A DNA stretch of 64,000 nucleotides from Cyanobium sp. FACHB-13342 (GTDB lineage: Bacteria > Cyanobacteriota > Cyanobacteriia > PCC-6307 > Cyanobiaceae), in contig NZ_JACJRT010000015.1 in assembly GCF_014697415.1 (NCBI RefSeq), forward strand, positions 1 to 64,000, in the 5' to 3' direction. The notes under the pieces were generated by a model. The model saw nothing but the letters and a program-made list of their open reading frames with translations. It was not told the DNA's origin and searched no databases. Shown here piece by piece: positions 9,228 to 17,714 of this stretch. The translations under genes were made by a program, and so were the position numbers. Every line of letters starts with the position of its first letter. Position 1 is the first letter of the stretch.

Positions 9228-9317
9228 TCAACTGGCTTGGCGGGCTTTCCACAGGTTCACCACGCCGATGGAGATCAGCAGGAGGCCCAGATCCAACGAC
9301 AGCGGCGGCAAAACCAT
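9228..9317 (-). CDS. Possible 29-residue single-span membrane protein
   Basis: An ATG at 9317 opens a 30-codon frame starting MVLPPLSLDLG, with hydrophobic core GLLLISIGVVNLW and a basic end KARQAS, then TGA. The profile (short N-terminus, about 16 apolar residues, positive C-terminus) is what small photosynthetic subunits look like, but I cannot match it to a known Psb, Psa or Pet protein. It sits between divergent infA and the pseudouridine synthase, 25 bases before the latter's proposed CTG start. No clear Shine-Dalgarno is visible. Confidence 0.45.
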   Translation of the reverse strand: MVLPPLSLDLGLLLISIGVVNLWKARQAS

Positions 9318-9414
9318 GGCGGAGCCGAAACGGCACAGGTGCTGCCGACCCTATCGCCCGTCGGGCGGCAATTAAGCTATGGGCAGCGATTGATTCCCCA
9401 ACTAGCGCCCCCGC

Positions 9415-9681
9415 ATGATCGAGACCTCCGGTGTGATTGAAAAGGAGCAGGGCAACGGGTTTTACCTCGTGACCCTGGAACAGCCGGCTGGTCACCAGTG
9501 CCTCTGCCGGGCGGCCGGCAAGCTCACCAAATTCCGCATCAAGCTGTTGGCGGGCGACAAGGTGCTGGTGGAGATCAGCCCCTACGACCTCACCCGCGGC
9601 CGGATCACCTACCGGGAGCGCAATGCCGCAGCCGGCCCCCGTCCCGGTGGCAACCGTCCCGGTGGGCCTCGGCGGCGCTGA
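9415..9681 (+). CDS. infA: Translation initiation factor IF-1
   Basis: IF-1 binds the 30S A site during initiation. The 88-residue product starts MIETSGVIEKEQGNGFYLVTLE and contains the S1/OB-fold stretch KLTKFRIKLLAGDKVLVEISPYDLTRGRITYR in pieces recognisable throughout bacteria. It carries a Gly/Pro/Arg-rich tail after residue 70, longer than the E. coli protein (72 residues). It converges on the NTRC gene across a short repeat-containing spacer. Confidence 0.96.
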   Translation: MIETSGVIEKEQGNGFYLVTLEQPAGHQCLCRAAGKLTKFRIKLLAGDKVLVEISPYDLTRGRITYRERNAAAGPRPGGNRPGGPRRR

Positions 9682-9718
9682 GCGCACCTCACGGTGCGAC
9701 GTCGGCGCTGAGCGCACC
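9673..9718. repeat. Sixteen-base direct repeat with hairpin at the infA/NTRC junction
   Basis: CGGCGCTGAGCGCACC occurs at 9673-9688, spanning the infA stop, and again at 9703-9718. Between them CGCACC-TCAC-GGTGCG (9683-9698) forms a six-base-pair hairpin. It sits exactly between two convergent stops, so it is a candidate bidirectional terminator lacking a T tract. Confidence 0.5.
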
Positions 9719-9719
9719 C

Positions 9720-11105
9720 TCAGACGGCGACGCCTAGGAGGGCTTCAATGGCAGCTTTGAATTCGCTGCGCTGCTTCACGCCCCGGAAGGTGTGCTTGAG
9801 CTCCTTCTGGAAAAACAGCTGCACCGTGGGGGTGCCGGTCACACCGGCCTGGGCGGCGATCTCCTGATCGGCCTCGATGTTGATCTCCACGCCCTGGGCA
9901 GCACCGCCGAGTTCGTCGAGCACCCGCTTGAGTTGGGGCTTGAGCACGTGGCAGGGGCCGCAGCTGGGGGAGGTGTAGACCACCAGCAGAGGCTTGGGGC
10001 TGTCGTGATACAGCTTGCGCAGCGCGTAACCGCCCTTTTGCCAGATGGCGTCCGGGCTGAAGTTGCTGGCATCGCTTTCGGCGGTGGGCTGGGGCGCGCC
10101 CACCGCGGCCGGATCGACGGGATCGTGGCTCACGGTGACCGCCAGGTTGTGGTGGGTGAGCCAGCGTTCGGCCGCCAGGGCCGCCTGGCAGCCACTGCCG
10201 GCGGCCGTGATGCCCTGGCGCCACTCCGCATCGGCCACGTCGCCGGCGGCATAGACGCCCTCCAGGCTGGTTTCGGGGCGGCCGGGTTGGGTCACCAAAT
10301 AGCCAAGCTCATCCACCTCGAGCTGGCCCCGCACCAGGCGGGTGTTGGGGGTGTGGCCGATGGCGTAGAAGAGTCCCTTGACCGCCAATTCCTCGCTGGC
10401 GCCGGTGGTGGAGTCCCGCAGGGTGAGGGCCTCCATCCAGTCTCCGCCGCTGACGTCGGCCACCTGGCGGTTCCAGTGCACGGTGATGGCTGGGTTGGCC
10501 AGCACCCGGTCGGCCATGGCCCCGCTGGCCCGCAGCTTGTCGCCGCGCACGATCAGGTGCACATGGCTGCCGTATTTGGTGAGGTACACCGCCTCTTCGC
10601 AGGCGGAGTCGCCGCCGCCCACCACCGCCAGCTCGGCTTGGCGGAACTGGGGTGTGGCGCCATCGCAGATGGCGCAGGCACTGATGCCGTTGCTCCAGAA
10701 GCGCGCTTCGCTGGGTAGGCCCAGTCGGTTGGCGCTGGCCCCGGTGGCCAGGATCAGGGCCTGGGTTTGGAGGGTCTGGCCATCCGCGCTGACCCGGTAG
10801 GGACGCTGGGAGAGGTCGATGGCGGTGGCATCGGCTTCGATCAGCCGGGTACCCCAGCGCACCGCCTGGGCCTTCATGTTGTCCATCAGATCGGGTCCCA
10901 GGATGCCGTCGGGGAAGCCCGGGAAGTTCTCCACGTGGGTGGTGGTCATCAGCTGACCGCCAGGGATGCCCCCGTCCTGGAAGCCCGTGATCAGCACCGG
11001 GTTGAGGTTGGCCCGGGCGGCGTAGATGGCGGCGGTGTACCCCGCCGGACCCGACCCCACGATCACCAGGTTTTCCACGGCTGGGGCGGCTCCCTCGGAC
11101 GGCAC
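9720..11105 (-). CDS. trxB: NADPH thioredoxin reductase-thioredoxin fusion (NTRC type)
   Basis: A 461-residue fusion that uses NADPH to reduce its own thioredoxin domain; in cyanobacteria and chloroplasts NTRC reduces 2-Cys peroxiredoxin and tunes photosynthetic enzymes. Residues 10-320 are the flavoprotein: FAD motif [19 protein letters not shown], redox pair CAICDGA, NADPH motif [12 protein letters not shown] and [11 protein letters not shown] linker leads to a C-terminal thioredoxin (about 350-461) with active site CGPCHVLK. Both redox pairs are intact. It is transcribed towards infA. Confidence 0.93.
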   Translation of the reverse strand: MPSEGAAPAVENLVIVGSGPAGYTAAIYAARANLNPVLITGFQDGGIPGGQLMTTTHVENFPGFPDGILGPDLMDNMKAQAVRWGTRLIEADATAIDLSQRPYRVSADGQTLQTQALILATGASANRLGLPSEARFWSNGISACAICDGATPQFRQAELAVVGGGDSACEEAVYLTKYGSHVHLIVRGDKLRASGAMADRVLANPAITVHWNRQVADVSGGDWMEALTLRDSTTGASEELAVKGLFYAIGHTPNTRLVRGQLEVDELGYLVTQPGRPETSLEGVYAAGDVADAEWRQGITAAGSGCQAALAAERWLTHHNLAVTVSHDPVDPAAVGAPQPTAESDASNFSPDAIWQKGGYALRKLYHDSPKPLLVVYTSPSCGPCHVLKPQLKRVLDELGGAAQGVEINIEADQEIAAQAGVTGTPTVQLFFQKELKHTFRGVKQRSEFKAAIEALLGVAV

Positions 11106-11201
11106 GGCTTAAGCGGATCGACTATGACTTGAGCCTAGGCGATGGTCCGGGAGACCTGCTTTCGCGATTCCAAAAAGCGCCGAAACTTCTTCAGAGTTTC
11201 T

Positions 11202-11438
11202 TTAGATTTCCAGGAGTCCGTCGCTTTCGGGCCTGATGCCCTGTCCCAGATCGTTGGGGACCATCAGCACGCTGGCTTCGAGCAGTTCCGGATGCTCGTC
11301 CAGGCAGAGCAACCATTCCCGGAACTCTTCAGTGATCGCAAAGCTTTCTTCGTAGTGCTCGAGGGAGTCAAGCGTGGCTCGGCGGGCCAGAGCCCAGCTC
11401 ACGGCAACCGTGAGACGGCGATTCACTGCGGGGTTCAT
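11202..11438 (-). CDS. Small acidic conserved protein, function unknown
   Basis: A 78-residue protein starting MNPAVNRRLTVAVSWAL, with helical EHYEESFAITEEFREWLLCL following. No domain recognised. The ATG at 11438 is preceded by a purine-rich GGAGAGGGGAGC, a good ribosome binding site, which decides against the longer frame beginning at 11555. It lies between the helicase and the NTRC gene on the same strand. Confidence 0.6.
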   Translation of the reverse strand: MNPAVNRRLTVAVSWALARRATLDSLEHYEESFAITEEFREWLLCLDEHPELLEASVLMVPNDLGQGIRPESDGLLEI

Positions 11439-11551
11439 GCTCCCCTCTCCCTTGGATGGCACCACGTTGCCGGGGCACGTGCCGTCCTTCGGTATTGGTT
11501 GACACAACGTCGCAAATTTGCTGCGCAAGTTTGTATCTCGGCGGACGGGGA

Positions 11552-13012
11552 TCACGCCCTTTGCTGCAGAAAACCGGGCAGTTCCGGGCCCCCCAGGCGG
11601 ATGATCCCGCCGACCCGTTCATCGACGGTTTCCAGGGGAAGGGCTCCGGCGCCAGCGCTGCCGCTGGCCTCGGGTTCGGGGACCGCCAGCCTGGGGCGCA
11701 CCAGGTAGGGCTCGCTCAGGGACCAGCTGCGGGCGTAGCTGATCAGCAGGGGATCGGCGGGCGCAAACACATAGGACGGATCCCGGGGCACCGCTTCCAT
11801 CCCGGCCCGGTCTCCCGCCATCCGCACGGCCCGGGTGATCGCCTGGACGAAGCGGCTGCGGGTGACCACGGTGGTGAGGTAGGCCACCACCCGCAGCCGG
11901 GGGGCATCGAAGCCCTCGGCGCACATGTCGATGCTCACCAGCCAGTCGGCCTCGCCGGCCTGGAAGGCGGCCAGCCGGGTGGCGGCTTCGGGGTCCTGGG
12001 AGTGCACCAGATGCACCCGATCCCCTTCCTCTTCCAGCAGCCCGGTGATGCGCCGGGCATGGGCGATATCCCGGGCGATCACCAGACCGCCGGCCTCGGG
12101 ATGGCTGCCGCGCACCCGTTCCAGCCGTTTGCGGGCGTTGAGCAGCAAGCGCAGGGCGATGCTGCTGCTGTCGCCCAGCTGAATGGCCCGGCGCAGATTG
12201 CGGGCCCGCCAACTCTCGCGGACTTCGGCGGAGAGGGGGGAGGTTTCGGTGTCGGCGCTGGTCTGGGGGCGGCCGTGCTCCACCCAGCCATCCTGAAAGC
12301 GGAATTCCAGCGGGCGCACATCGCCGGCCAGGATCAATTGGCGGGGCTCCACGCTGAGGTCGGGGGCGATGCGCTCGATGATCTGATCGCCCTCGCGCAC
12401 CCGGACCCGGCGGGCCGCGCAGAAGGCCAGGTTGTCGGCCCGGAAGGGCGTGCCGGTGAGGCCCAGCCGCAGCTGGGCCCGATCGGTGAGCTGGCTGAAG
12501 GCAAAGCCCCAGGCGGCAGCTTCCGGTTCGTCGGGGTCGAGCCCCAGGTGGTGCACCTCATCGGCGATCGCCAGCCAACGGCCCAGGCCCAGCTGGCCCA
12601 GGGCCGTGGCGAGATGGCTGCGGTGGCGGCCGGCGCCTTGGTAACTGAGCAGCAAGCCATCCCAGTCGCCGTTGGGCTCCAGGTCGGCCAGGCCCCGCTC
12701 GGGGTCCCACTCGACCAGCCGCAGATTCAGCCGTTCTGCGGCTCCCAGCCACTGCCGCGCGATCGAACTGCGGTGGCAGAACACGAGGAAGCGCTCCAGG
12801 CGGCCCTCCCGCTGCAGGGTGTGGAAGCTGAGCAGGGCGCCGAGGGTCTTGCCGGCCCCGGGGCCGGCGTGAATGAGCACGTCATGGCCGCCCGGTTGGC
12901 CGTTGAGCAGGCGGGCGCGCAGCAGCTGGATCAGGCGGGTCTGCCATTGCCTGGGGCGGATCCCGGGGAGTGCCGGCGCCGGGAGGCCCAGATCAAAGGA
13001 GGGAAACGCCAT
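11552..13012 (-). CDS. Superfamily 2 DEAD/DEAH-like helicase
   Basis: A 486-residue ATP-dependent helicase or translocase. Motifs in order: Q-like RPRQWQTRLIQLL, Walker A GPGAGKT, motif Ia FCHRSSIARQW, Walker B ADEVHH, motif III LTGTPFR, motif V CAEGFDAPRLR and motif VI QAITRAVR. The layout resembles the SSL2/UvrB-type restriction-like helicases used in DNA repair. No nuclease or methylase is adjacent, so it is not obviously part of a restriction system. Substrate (DNA or RNA) is unknown. Confidence 0.85.
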   Translation of the reverse strand: MAFPSFDLGLPAPALPGIRPRQWQTRLIQLLRARLLNGQPGGHDVLIHAGPGAGKTLGALLSFHTLQREGRLERFLVFCHRSSIARQWLGAAERLNLRLVEWDPERGLADLEPNGDWDGLLLSYQGAGRHRSHLATALGQLGLGRWLAIADEVHHLGLDPDEPEAAAWGFAFSQLTDRAQLRLGLTGTPFRADNLAFCAARRVRVREGDQIIERIAPDLSVEPRQLILAGDVRPLEFRFQDGWVEHGRPQTSADTETSPLSAEVRESWRARNLRRAIQLGDSSSIALRLLLNARKRLERVRGSHPEAGGLVIARDIAHARRITGLLEEEGDRVHLVHSQDPEAATRLAAFQAGEADWLVSIDMCAEGFDAPRLRVVAYLTTVVTRSRFVQAITRAVRMAGDRAGMEAVPRDPSYVFAPADPLLISYARSWSLSEPYLVRPRLAVPEPEASGSAGAGALPLETVDERVGGIIRLGGPELPGFLQQRA

Positions 13013-13109
13013 CGCGCCATTGTGGCGATGAATGAGTGTTGTGGCCTATGGGTTTGTGGCTGGCTGTGACTACCTTCTGGCCATCCCCCCGGGCCAAGCT
13101 GTTGCCACC

Positions 13110-13319
13110 ATGGCCAACCCCGATTGCCCCCGCTCCAGTCCCTCCTCCGATCCAGGCTCCTGGGCCTGGACGGTGGAGCAGCAGCGACGCCATCTCGGCG
13201 CCTGCTGGGAGCTCGAGTGCGATATCGATCCGATGATCCTGCGAGCTCGCCAGCTGCGCCATCTCGGGGCCCTGCCCCAGGCCAGCTGCGTGGAACAGGA
13301 GCTGCTGCCCTTGTTCTGA
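13110..13319 (+). CDS. Small conserved protein, function unknown
   Basis: A 69-residue protein starting MANPDCPRSSPSSDP, with a Trp/His-containing helical middle (WTVEQQRRHLGACWELECDI) and four cysteines spread through the chain. I recognise no domain. The ATG at 13110 is preferred over an upstream GTG whose extra residues overlap the divergent helicase start region. Confidence 0.55.
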   Translation: MANPDCPRSSPSSDPGSWAWTVEQQRRHLGACWELECDIDPMILRARQLRHLGALPQASCVEQELLPLF

Positions 13320-13438
13320 ACCGTGCTCGGAGCCCTGGGTCCCGGGGCCGCATGGGGAACTGCGCATATTTGTTCGTGTGGTGTTGCCCCCGGGAGGGGG
13401 CTCACCCCCTAATAGAGGCATGACCCCTGGGAACCCTC

Positions 13439-14608
13439 TTGGCTGAACCGTCGGGTGTGGACGTGGGAGCGGTGCTGATCCTGCGGGAGCGCAGTGCGGG
13501 TGAGTCCCGGGTGGCCGCGACTCCAGAAACCGTGCGGCGCCTGAGGGCCCGCGGTTTGAATCTTCAGGTGGAGCAGGGGGCTGGCCTGGCCGCCGGCTAT
13601 GCCGATCAGGACTACGCCGACGCCGGTGCCCTCCTGGTGGAGCCTGGAGCTGGCCTGGGCGCGGATGTCGATGCGGTGCTCTGCGTCAACCCGCCCGCCG
13701 CCGCCGTTCTCGACCAGCTCAGGCCTGGTGCCCTGGTGGCCGGCCTGCTCTCCCCCTACGGCGCCTCGAGCCTGGTGGAGCAGCTTCAGGCCCGCCAGCT
13801 GTCCGCCCTGGCCCTGGAGCTGCTGCCGCGGATCAGCCGCGCCCAGAGCATGGATGTGCTCTCGTCGCAGGCCAACATCGCCGGCTACAAGGCGGTGCTG
13901 CTGGCCGCAGCGGCCCTTGACCGCTACGTTCCCATGCTGATGACAGCCGCGGGCACGATTCAGCCGGCCCGGGCGCTGATCCTCGGAGCTGGGGTGGCGG
14001 GCCTGCAGGCCCTGGCCACGGCCCGCCGCCTGGGAGCGGTGGTGTACGTAAGCGATGTGCGCCCAGCCGTCAAGGAACAGGTGGAATCCCTGGGGGGACG
14101 GTTTGTGTCGCCGCCGGAGCAGGAGGAGCGCCCGGCGGAGTCTGGGGGCTATGCCAAGGCGGCCAGCGAGGCCTTCCTGGCGGCCCAGCGCCAGCAGCTG
14201 GCCGAGCAACTGGCCCTGGCCGACATGGTGATCTGCACCGCCCAGGTGCCGGGGCGTCGCGCGCCGCTGCTGATCTCCGAGGAGATGGTGGCGGGGATGC
14301 GTCCGGGCTCGGTGGTGGTGGATCTGGCCGTGGCCCAGGGCGGCAATTGCGCCGGCACCGTCTGCGGCCAGACGGTGGAGCGCCACGGCGTCCAGCTGAT
14401 CGGCGGTGATGGCCTGCCCAGCTCCGTGGCCAACCACGCCAGCGCCCTCTATGCCCGCAACCTGGCCGCCCTGGTGGAGCACGTGCTGGGTGAGGGCGGC
14501 TTCCAGCTCGACCAGCAGCTCGAGCAGGAGGACCCGATCGTGGCGGGCTGCCTGCTCACCCACGCCGGCTCCTGCCGCTTCCCCGACCTCGTTTCCGGAG
14601 CCAACTGA
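13439..14608 (+). CDS. pntA: NAD(P) transhydrogenase alpha subunit, NAD-binding part
   Basis: The soluble dI domain of proton-translocating transhydrogenase, which passes hydride between NADH and NADP using the proton gradient. The 389 residues include RERSAGESRVAATPE, LSSQANIAGYKAVL, the NAD motif LILGAGVAGLQALATARRLGA and VSDVRPAVKEQVESLGG. The start is a TTG (13439); no in-frame ATG precedes the conserved N-terminus. Together with the next two genes it forms the split alpha1-alpha2-beta arrangement, each joined by TGATG. Confidence 0.95.
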   Translation: MAEPSGVDVGAVLILRERSAGESRVAATPETVRRLRARGLNLQVEQGAGLAAGYADQDYADAGALLVEPGAGLGADVDAVLCVNPPAAAVLDQLRPGALVAGLLSPYGASSLVEQLQARQLSALALELLPRISRAQSMDVLSSQANIAGYKAVLLAAAALDRYVPMLMTAAGTIQPARALILGAGVAGLQALATARRLGAVVYVSDVRPAVKEQVESLGGRFVSPPEQEERPAESGGYAKAASEAFLAAQRQQLAEQLALADMVICTAQVPGRRAPLLISEEMVAGMRPGSVVVDLAVAQGGNCAGTVCGQTVERHGVQLIGGDGLPSSVANHASALYARNLAALVEHVLGEGGFQLDQQLEQEDPIVAGCLLTHAGSCRFPDLVSGAN

Positions 14609-14913
14609 TGAGTGCCCTGTCCCAAGCCCTCTGGGTGCTCCTGCTGGGCAGCCTGCTGGGTCTCGAATTGATCGGCAAGGTGCCGCCCACCCTGCACACC
14701 CCGCTGATGAGTGGCGCCAATGCCATCAGTGGCATCACGGTGCTGGCCTCCCTCACCTTGATTGCCCAGGCCAATGGCCAGGTGCCCCTGTTGCTGCTGG
14801 GTTCCCTGTCCCTCGGCTTCGCCCTGTTCAACGTGGTGGGCGGCTTCCTGGTCACCGACCGCATGCTCGCCATGTTTTCCCGTAAAAAGACCCGTTCCGG
14901 AGGGGCAGGCTGA
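14608..14913 (+). CDS. pntA2: NAD(P) transhydrogenase alpha subunit, membrane part
   Basis: A 101-residue membrane domain with three hydrophobic spans, including LIGKVPPTLHTPLMSGANAI, the signature loop of the proton-channel part, and FNVVGGFLVTDRMLAMF. It begins inside the stop of the preceding gene and ends inside the start of pntB (TGATG at both ends). Confidence 0.96.
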   Translation: MSALSQALWVLLLGSLLGLELIGKVPPTLHTPLMSGANAISGITVLASLTLIAQANGQVPLLLLGSLSLGFALFNVVGGFLVTDRMLAMFSRKKTRSGGAG

Positions 14914-16337
14914 TGGCTGGACTCGATCTGTTGCCGGCCGTCATCGACCTGGTGGCGGTGCTGCTGCTGGCCCTCGGCATCAAGGGGCTCTCCAAGGTGA
15001 GTACGGCCCGCTCCGCCAACGGCCTGGCCGCCCTGGCCATGGGCCTGGCGGTGCTGGGCCTGCTGATCCAGCAGCCGCTGTCGGCCCAGGCCTGGCTCTG
15101 GATCGCCATCGGCACCGCGGCTGGCGGCCTGCTGGGCCTGGTGACGGCCCAGCGGGTGCCGATGACGGCCATGCCCGAAACCGTGGCCCTGTTCAACGGC
15201 TGCGGCGGCATGGCCTCCCTGCTGGTGGCCCTTGGGGTGGCGCTGTACAGCCCCGGCGGTGCCCCTGGGCTGGTGGAACAGATTTCGATCGTGATTTCGG
15301 TGTTCGTGGGTGCGATCACCTTCAGTGGCTCGATCGTGGCCATGGGCAAGCTGCAGGGCTGGATTGACACCCCTGGCTGGACCCAGAGCTCCCTGCGCCA
15401 CGGGGTGAACATCTCCCTGGCGGTGGCCTGTCTGGCCGGCTCCATCACCTTGCCCGGGGCCATGGCCGGTGCTCCCCTCTGGGTGCTCGTGGTGGCCTCC
15501 AGCCTGCTGGGCATCGGCGTGACCCTGCCCATCGGCGGGGCCGACATGCCGGTGGTGATCTCCCTGCTCAACTCCTATTCCGGCGTGGCAGCCGCCGCCG
15601 CCGGCTTCGTGGTGGGCAGCCAGTTGCTGATCGTGGCCGGAGCCATGGTGGGCGCTGCGGGCCTGATCCTCACCCAGGTGATGTGCACCGGCATGAACCG
15701 CTCCCTGGTGAGCGTGTTGTTCGGCGGGGCCCTGGGCGGGGCCGCTCCCGTGGGCGGTGGCGGCGATGAAGCCGGCTACACCCGCATCACCAGCTGCAGC
15801 GCCGAGGAATGTGCCCTGGCCCTGGAAGCCGCCGAGCGGGTGGTGTTCGTGCCCGGCTACGGCCTGGCCGTGGCCCAGGCCCAGCACGCCCTGCGCGAGC
15901 TCTCCAAGTTGCTCGAGGCCCATGGTGTGGAGGTGACCTATGCCATCCACCCGGTGGCCGGCCGCATGCCCGGCCACATGAATGTGCTGCTCGCCGAGGC
16001 CGACGTGCCCTACGAGCAGTTGCTTGAGATGGACACGATCAACCCCGAATTCCCCCGCACCGACGTGGTGATTGTGCTGGGGGCCAATGATGTGGTGAAC
16101 CCCGACGCCAAGAGCGACTCCTCCAGCCCCCTCTTCGGCATGCCCGTGCTCGAGGTGGACCAGGCCCGCCAGGTGTTCGTGGTGAAGCGCAGCCTGGGGG
16201 CCGGCTACGCCGGTATCAAGAACGCCCTGTTTGAGCTCCCCCAGACCGCCATGGTGTTCGGCGATGCCAAGGCCGTGCTTAACGGCCTGCTGAGCGAGCT
16301 GCGCAGCATGGGGGTGGGCAAGAAGGTGGCGGCCTGA
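14913..16337 (+). CDS. pntB: NAD(P) transhydrogenase beta subunit
   Basis: A 474-residue protein with about eight to nine N-terminal membrane helices (residues 1-265), then the NADP-binding dIII domain: VVFVPGYGLAVAQAQHAL, YAIHPVAGRMPGHMNVLLAEA and VIVLGANDVVNP. It completes the transhydrogenase. The stop TGA shares bases with a CTG that I propose as the start of the next gene. Confidence 0.97.
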   Translation: MAGLDLLPAVIDLVAVLLLALGIKGLSKVSTARSANGLAALAMGLAVLGLLIQQPLSAQAWLWIAIGTAAGGLLGLVTAQRVPMTAMPETVALFNGCGGMASLLVALGVALYSPGGAPGLVEQISIVISVFVGAITFSGSIVAMGKLQGWIDTPGWTQSSLRHGVNISLAVACLAGSITLPGAMAGAPLWVLVVASSLLGIGVTLPIGGADMPVVISLLNSYSGVAAAAAGFVVGSQLLIVAGAMVGAAGLILTQVMCTGMNRSLVSVLFGGALGGAAPVGGGGDEAGYTRITSCSAEECALALEAAERVVFVPGYGLAVAQAQHALRELSKLLEAHGVEVTYAIHPVAGRMPGHMNVLLAEADVPYEQLLEMDTINPEFPRTDVVIVLGANDVVNPDAKSDSSSPLFGMPVLEVDQARQVFVVKRSLGAGYAGIKNALFELPQTAMVFGDAKAVLNGLLSELRSMGVGKKVAA

Positions 16338-17377
16338 ATCCAGTCCTCCCTGCCCGGGGGCTCGACCTGGCCCCCTTCCGGCAGCGCTGGCCCTGGATCG
16401 GCCCCGATCTCCAGACCCTCCGGGACACCCTCAGCCCGCCCCGGTTGCCCGCCGAGCAGGGCGAGCCCCTCGCCATTGCGGTGGGGGAGGGAGCTTCCTT
16501 GCTTGCCCTCTGTGATCCACCCCGCTCAGGGGAGCCACGAGCCCTGGTGGTGCTGCTGCACGGCCTGGGCGGCTCCAGCGAGAGGGAGGGGCTGCGGCGG
16601 ATGGGTCTGAGCCTGCAGGACGCAGGGATGGCGGTGTGGCGGTTGAACCTGCGCGGCGCGGGGCCGGGCCGGTCGCTGGCCCCGGGCACCTACGCCGCCC
16701 GCTGCGACAGCGACCTGCTGCCCGTGTTGCGGCGGGCCCGCCAGCAGGCCGGCGGGCTGCCCCTGCTGGGGGTGGGCATCTCCCTGGGCGGCACAATGTT
16801 GCTGAATGGGGCCCTGGCCGAGCCTGGGGTGCTCGATGGCCTGGTGTGCACCAGCAGTCCGCTCGACCTGGCCGCTTGCTCGCGCCAGATCGAGCGACCC
16901 CGCAACCGGATCTACCAGCGCTGGCTGCTGCGCCGGCTGCGGGCCCAAACCCTGGCCGATCCCTTTGGGGTGTCTGCGGTGGAGCGCCGGGCCTTGCAGG
17001 GCCCAGATCGGCCGCGCACGATCCGCGCCTTTGATGCCGCCATCACCGCCCCCCGCTGGGGCTATGGCTCGGTGGAGCACTACTACCGGGAGGCGTCGCC
17101 GCTGCCCCGGCTGCTGGCTGCCCGTGGGGCGGGCGACCACCCCCAACCGCCCCTGCCTCCCACCCTGCTGCTGCATGCCCTCGACGATCCCTGGGTGCCG
17201 GCCGGCGGCGCCCAGGCCCTGGCGGCCAGCCCTCCGCCCGGGATGGAGGTGCTGCTCACTGCTCGCGGCGGCCACAACGGCTTCCACGGCGTGGGCGATG
17301 CTCCGCTGAGCTGCTGGGGCGATCAGCTCACGGTGCAGTGGTTGGAGCGGCTGCTGGCTGGAGGGCTAGGCCGCTAG
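16334..17377 (+). CDS. YheT-family alpha/beta hydrolase, probable CTG start
   Basis: Predicted hydrolase of 347 residues if started at CTG 16334; substrate unknown. The first standard start (TTG 16445) would remove FRQRWPWIGPDLQTLRDTL, which corresponds to the characteristic N-terminal 'F...W.....LQT' segment of this family. The CTG forms a CTGA overlap with the pntB stop, mimicking the common ATGA arrangement, and AAGG sits seven bases upstream. Catalytic features are VVLLHGLGGSSER, the nucleophile GISLGG and a C-terminal GGHNGFHG with the probable His. Its 3' end overlaps the convergent ferredoxin gene by 50 bases. Confidence 0.82.
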   Translation: MNPVLPARGLDLAPFRQRWPWIGPDLQTLRDTLSPPRLPAEQGEPLAIAVGEGASLLALCDPPRSGEPRALVVLLHGLGGSSEREGLRRMGLSLQDAGMAVWRLNLRGAGPGRSLAPGTYAARCDSDLLPVLRRARQQAGGLPLLGVGISLGGTMLLNGALAEPGVLDGLVCTSSPLDLAACSRQIERPRNRIYQRWLLRRLRAQTLADPFGVSAVERRALQGPDRPRTIRAFDAAITAPRWGYGSVEHYYREASPLPRLLAARGAGDHPQPPLPPTLLLHALDDPWVPAGGAQALAASPPPGMEVLLTARGGHNGFHGVGDAPLSCWGDQLTVQWLERLLAGGLGR

Positions 17378-17714
17378 CCGCCGTGAAGGGCATCCGCTTG
17401 AGGATCCAGGTCTCGATCGGGGTGCCGCCGAGCACGTGCTCTCGCAGGATCCGCTCGATCCGCTCCGGCGTCACGCTGCTGTAGACGATGCCCTCGGGCC
17501 AGATCAGCAGCACGGGGCCCTCGGCGCAGATGCGCAGGCAATCGGCTTTGGTGCGGAGCACAAGGCCCTCGGGCCGCGCCGGATCCTCCAGGCCCCACTC
17601 GCGCACCAGGCGCTTGAGGGTGTCCCAGCTGGCGGCGCCCACGGCGGGATCGGGGCAACAGAGGGCCTTGGTGGGAGTGGCGCAGAGCAGCAGGTGGTGG
17701 GAAACGCGCGTCAC
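17328..17714 (-). CDS. Thioredoxin-like [2Fe-2S] ferredoxin
   Basis: A 128-residue protein with the cysteine pattern of thioredoxin-fold 2Fe-2S ferredoxins: [13 protein letters not shown] near the N-terminus and [12 protein letters not shown] about 45 residues later, followed by [17 protein letters not shown]. It likely carries single electrons to an unidentified partner. The start is a GTG at 17714 overlapping the dxr stop by four bases. Its C-terminal Ala/Pro-rich tail overlaps the convergent hydrolase gene. Confidence 0.85.
   Translation of the reverse strand: MTRVSHHLLLCATPTKALCCPDPAVGAASWDTLKRLVREWGLEDPARPEGLVLRTKADCLRICAEGPVLLIWPEGIVYSSVTPERIERILREHVLGGTPIETWILKRMPFTAASGLALQPAAAPTTAP

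Noticed and set aside
11456-13069. 537-codon open frame antisense to the helicase
   Set aside because: Helicase motifs are complete on the minus strand; this frame has none.
13400-13438. Eight-codon frame (ATG 13420) before pntA as a leader peptide
   Set aside because: It has no strong ribosome binding site or regulatory codon run and overlaps the TTG start region by chance composition.
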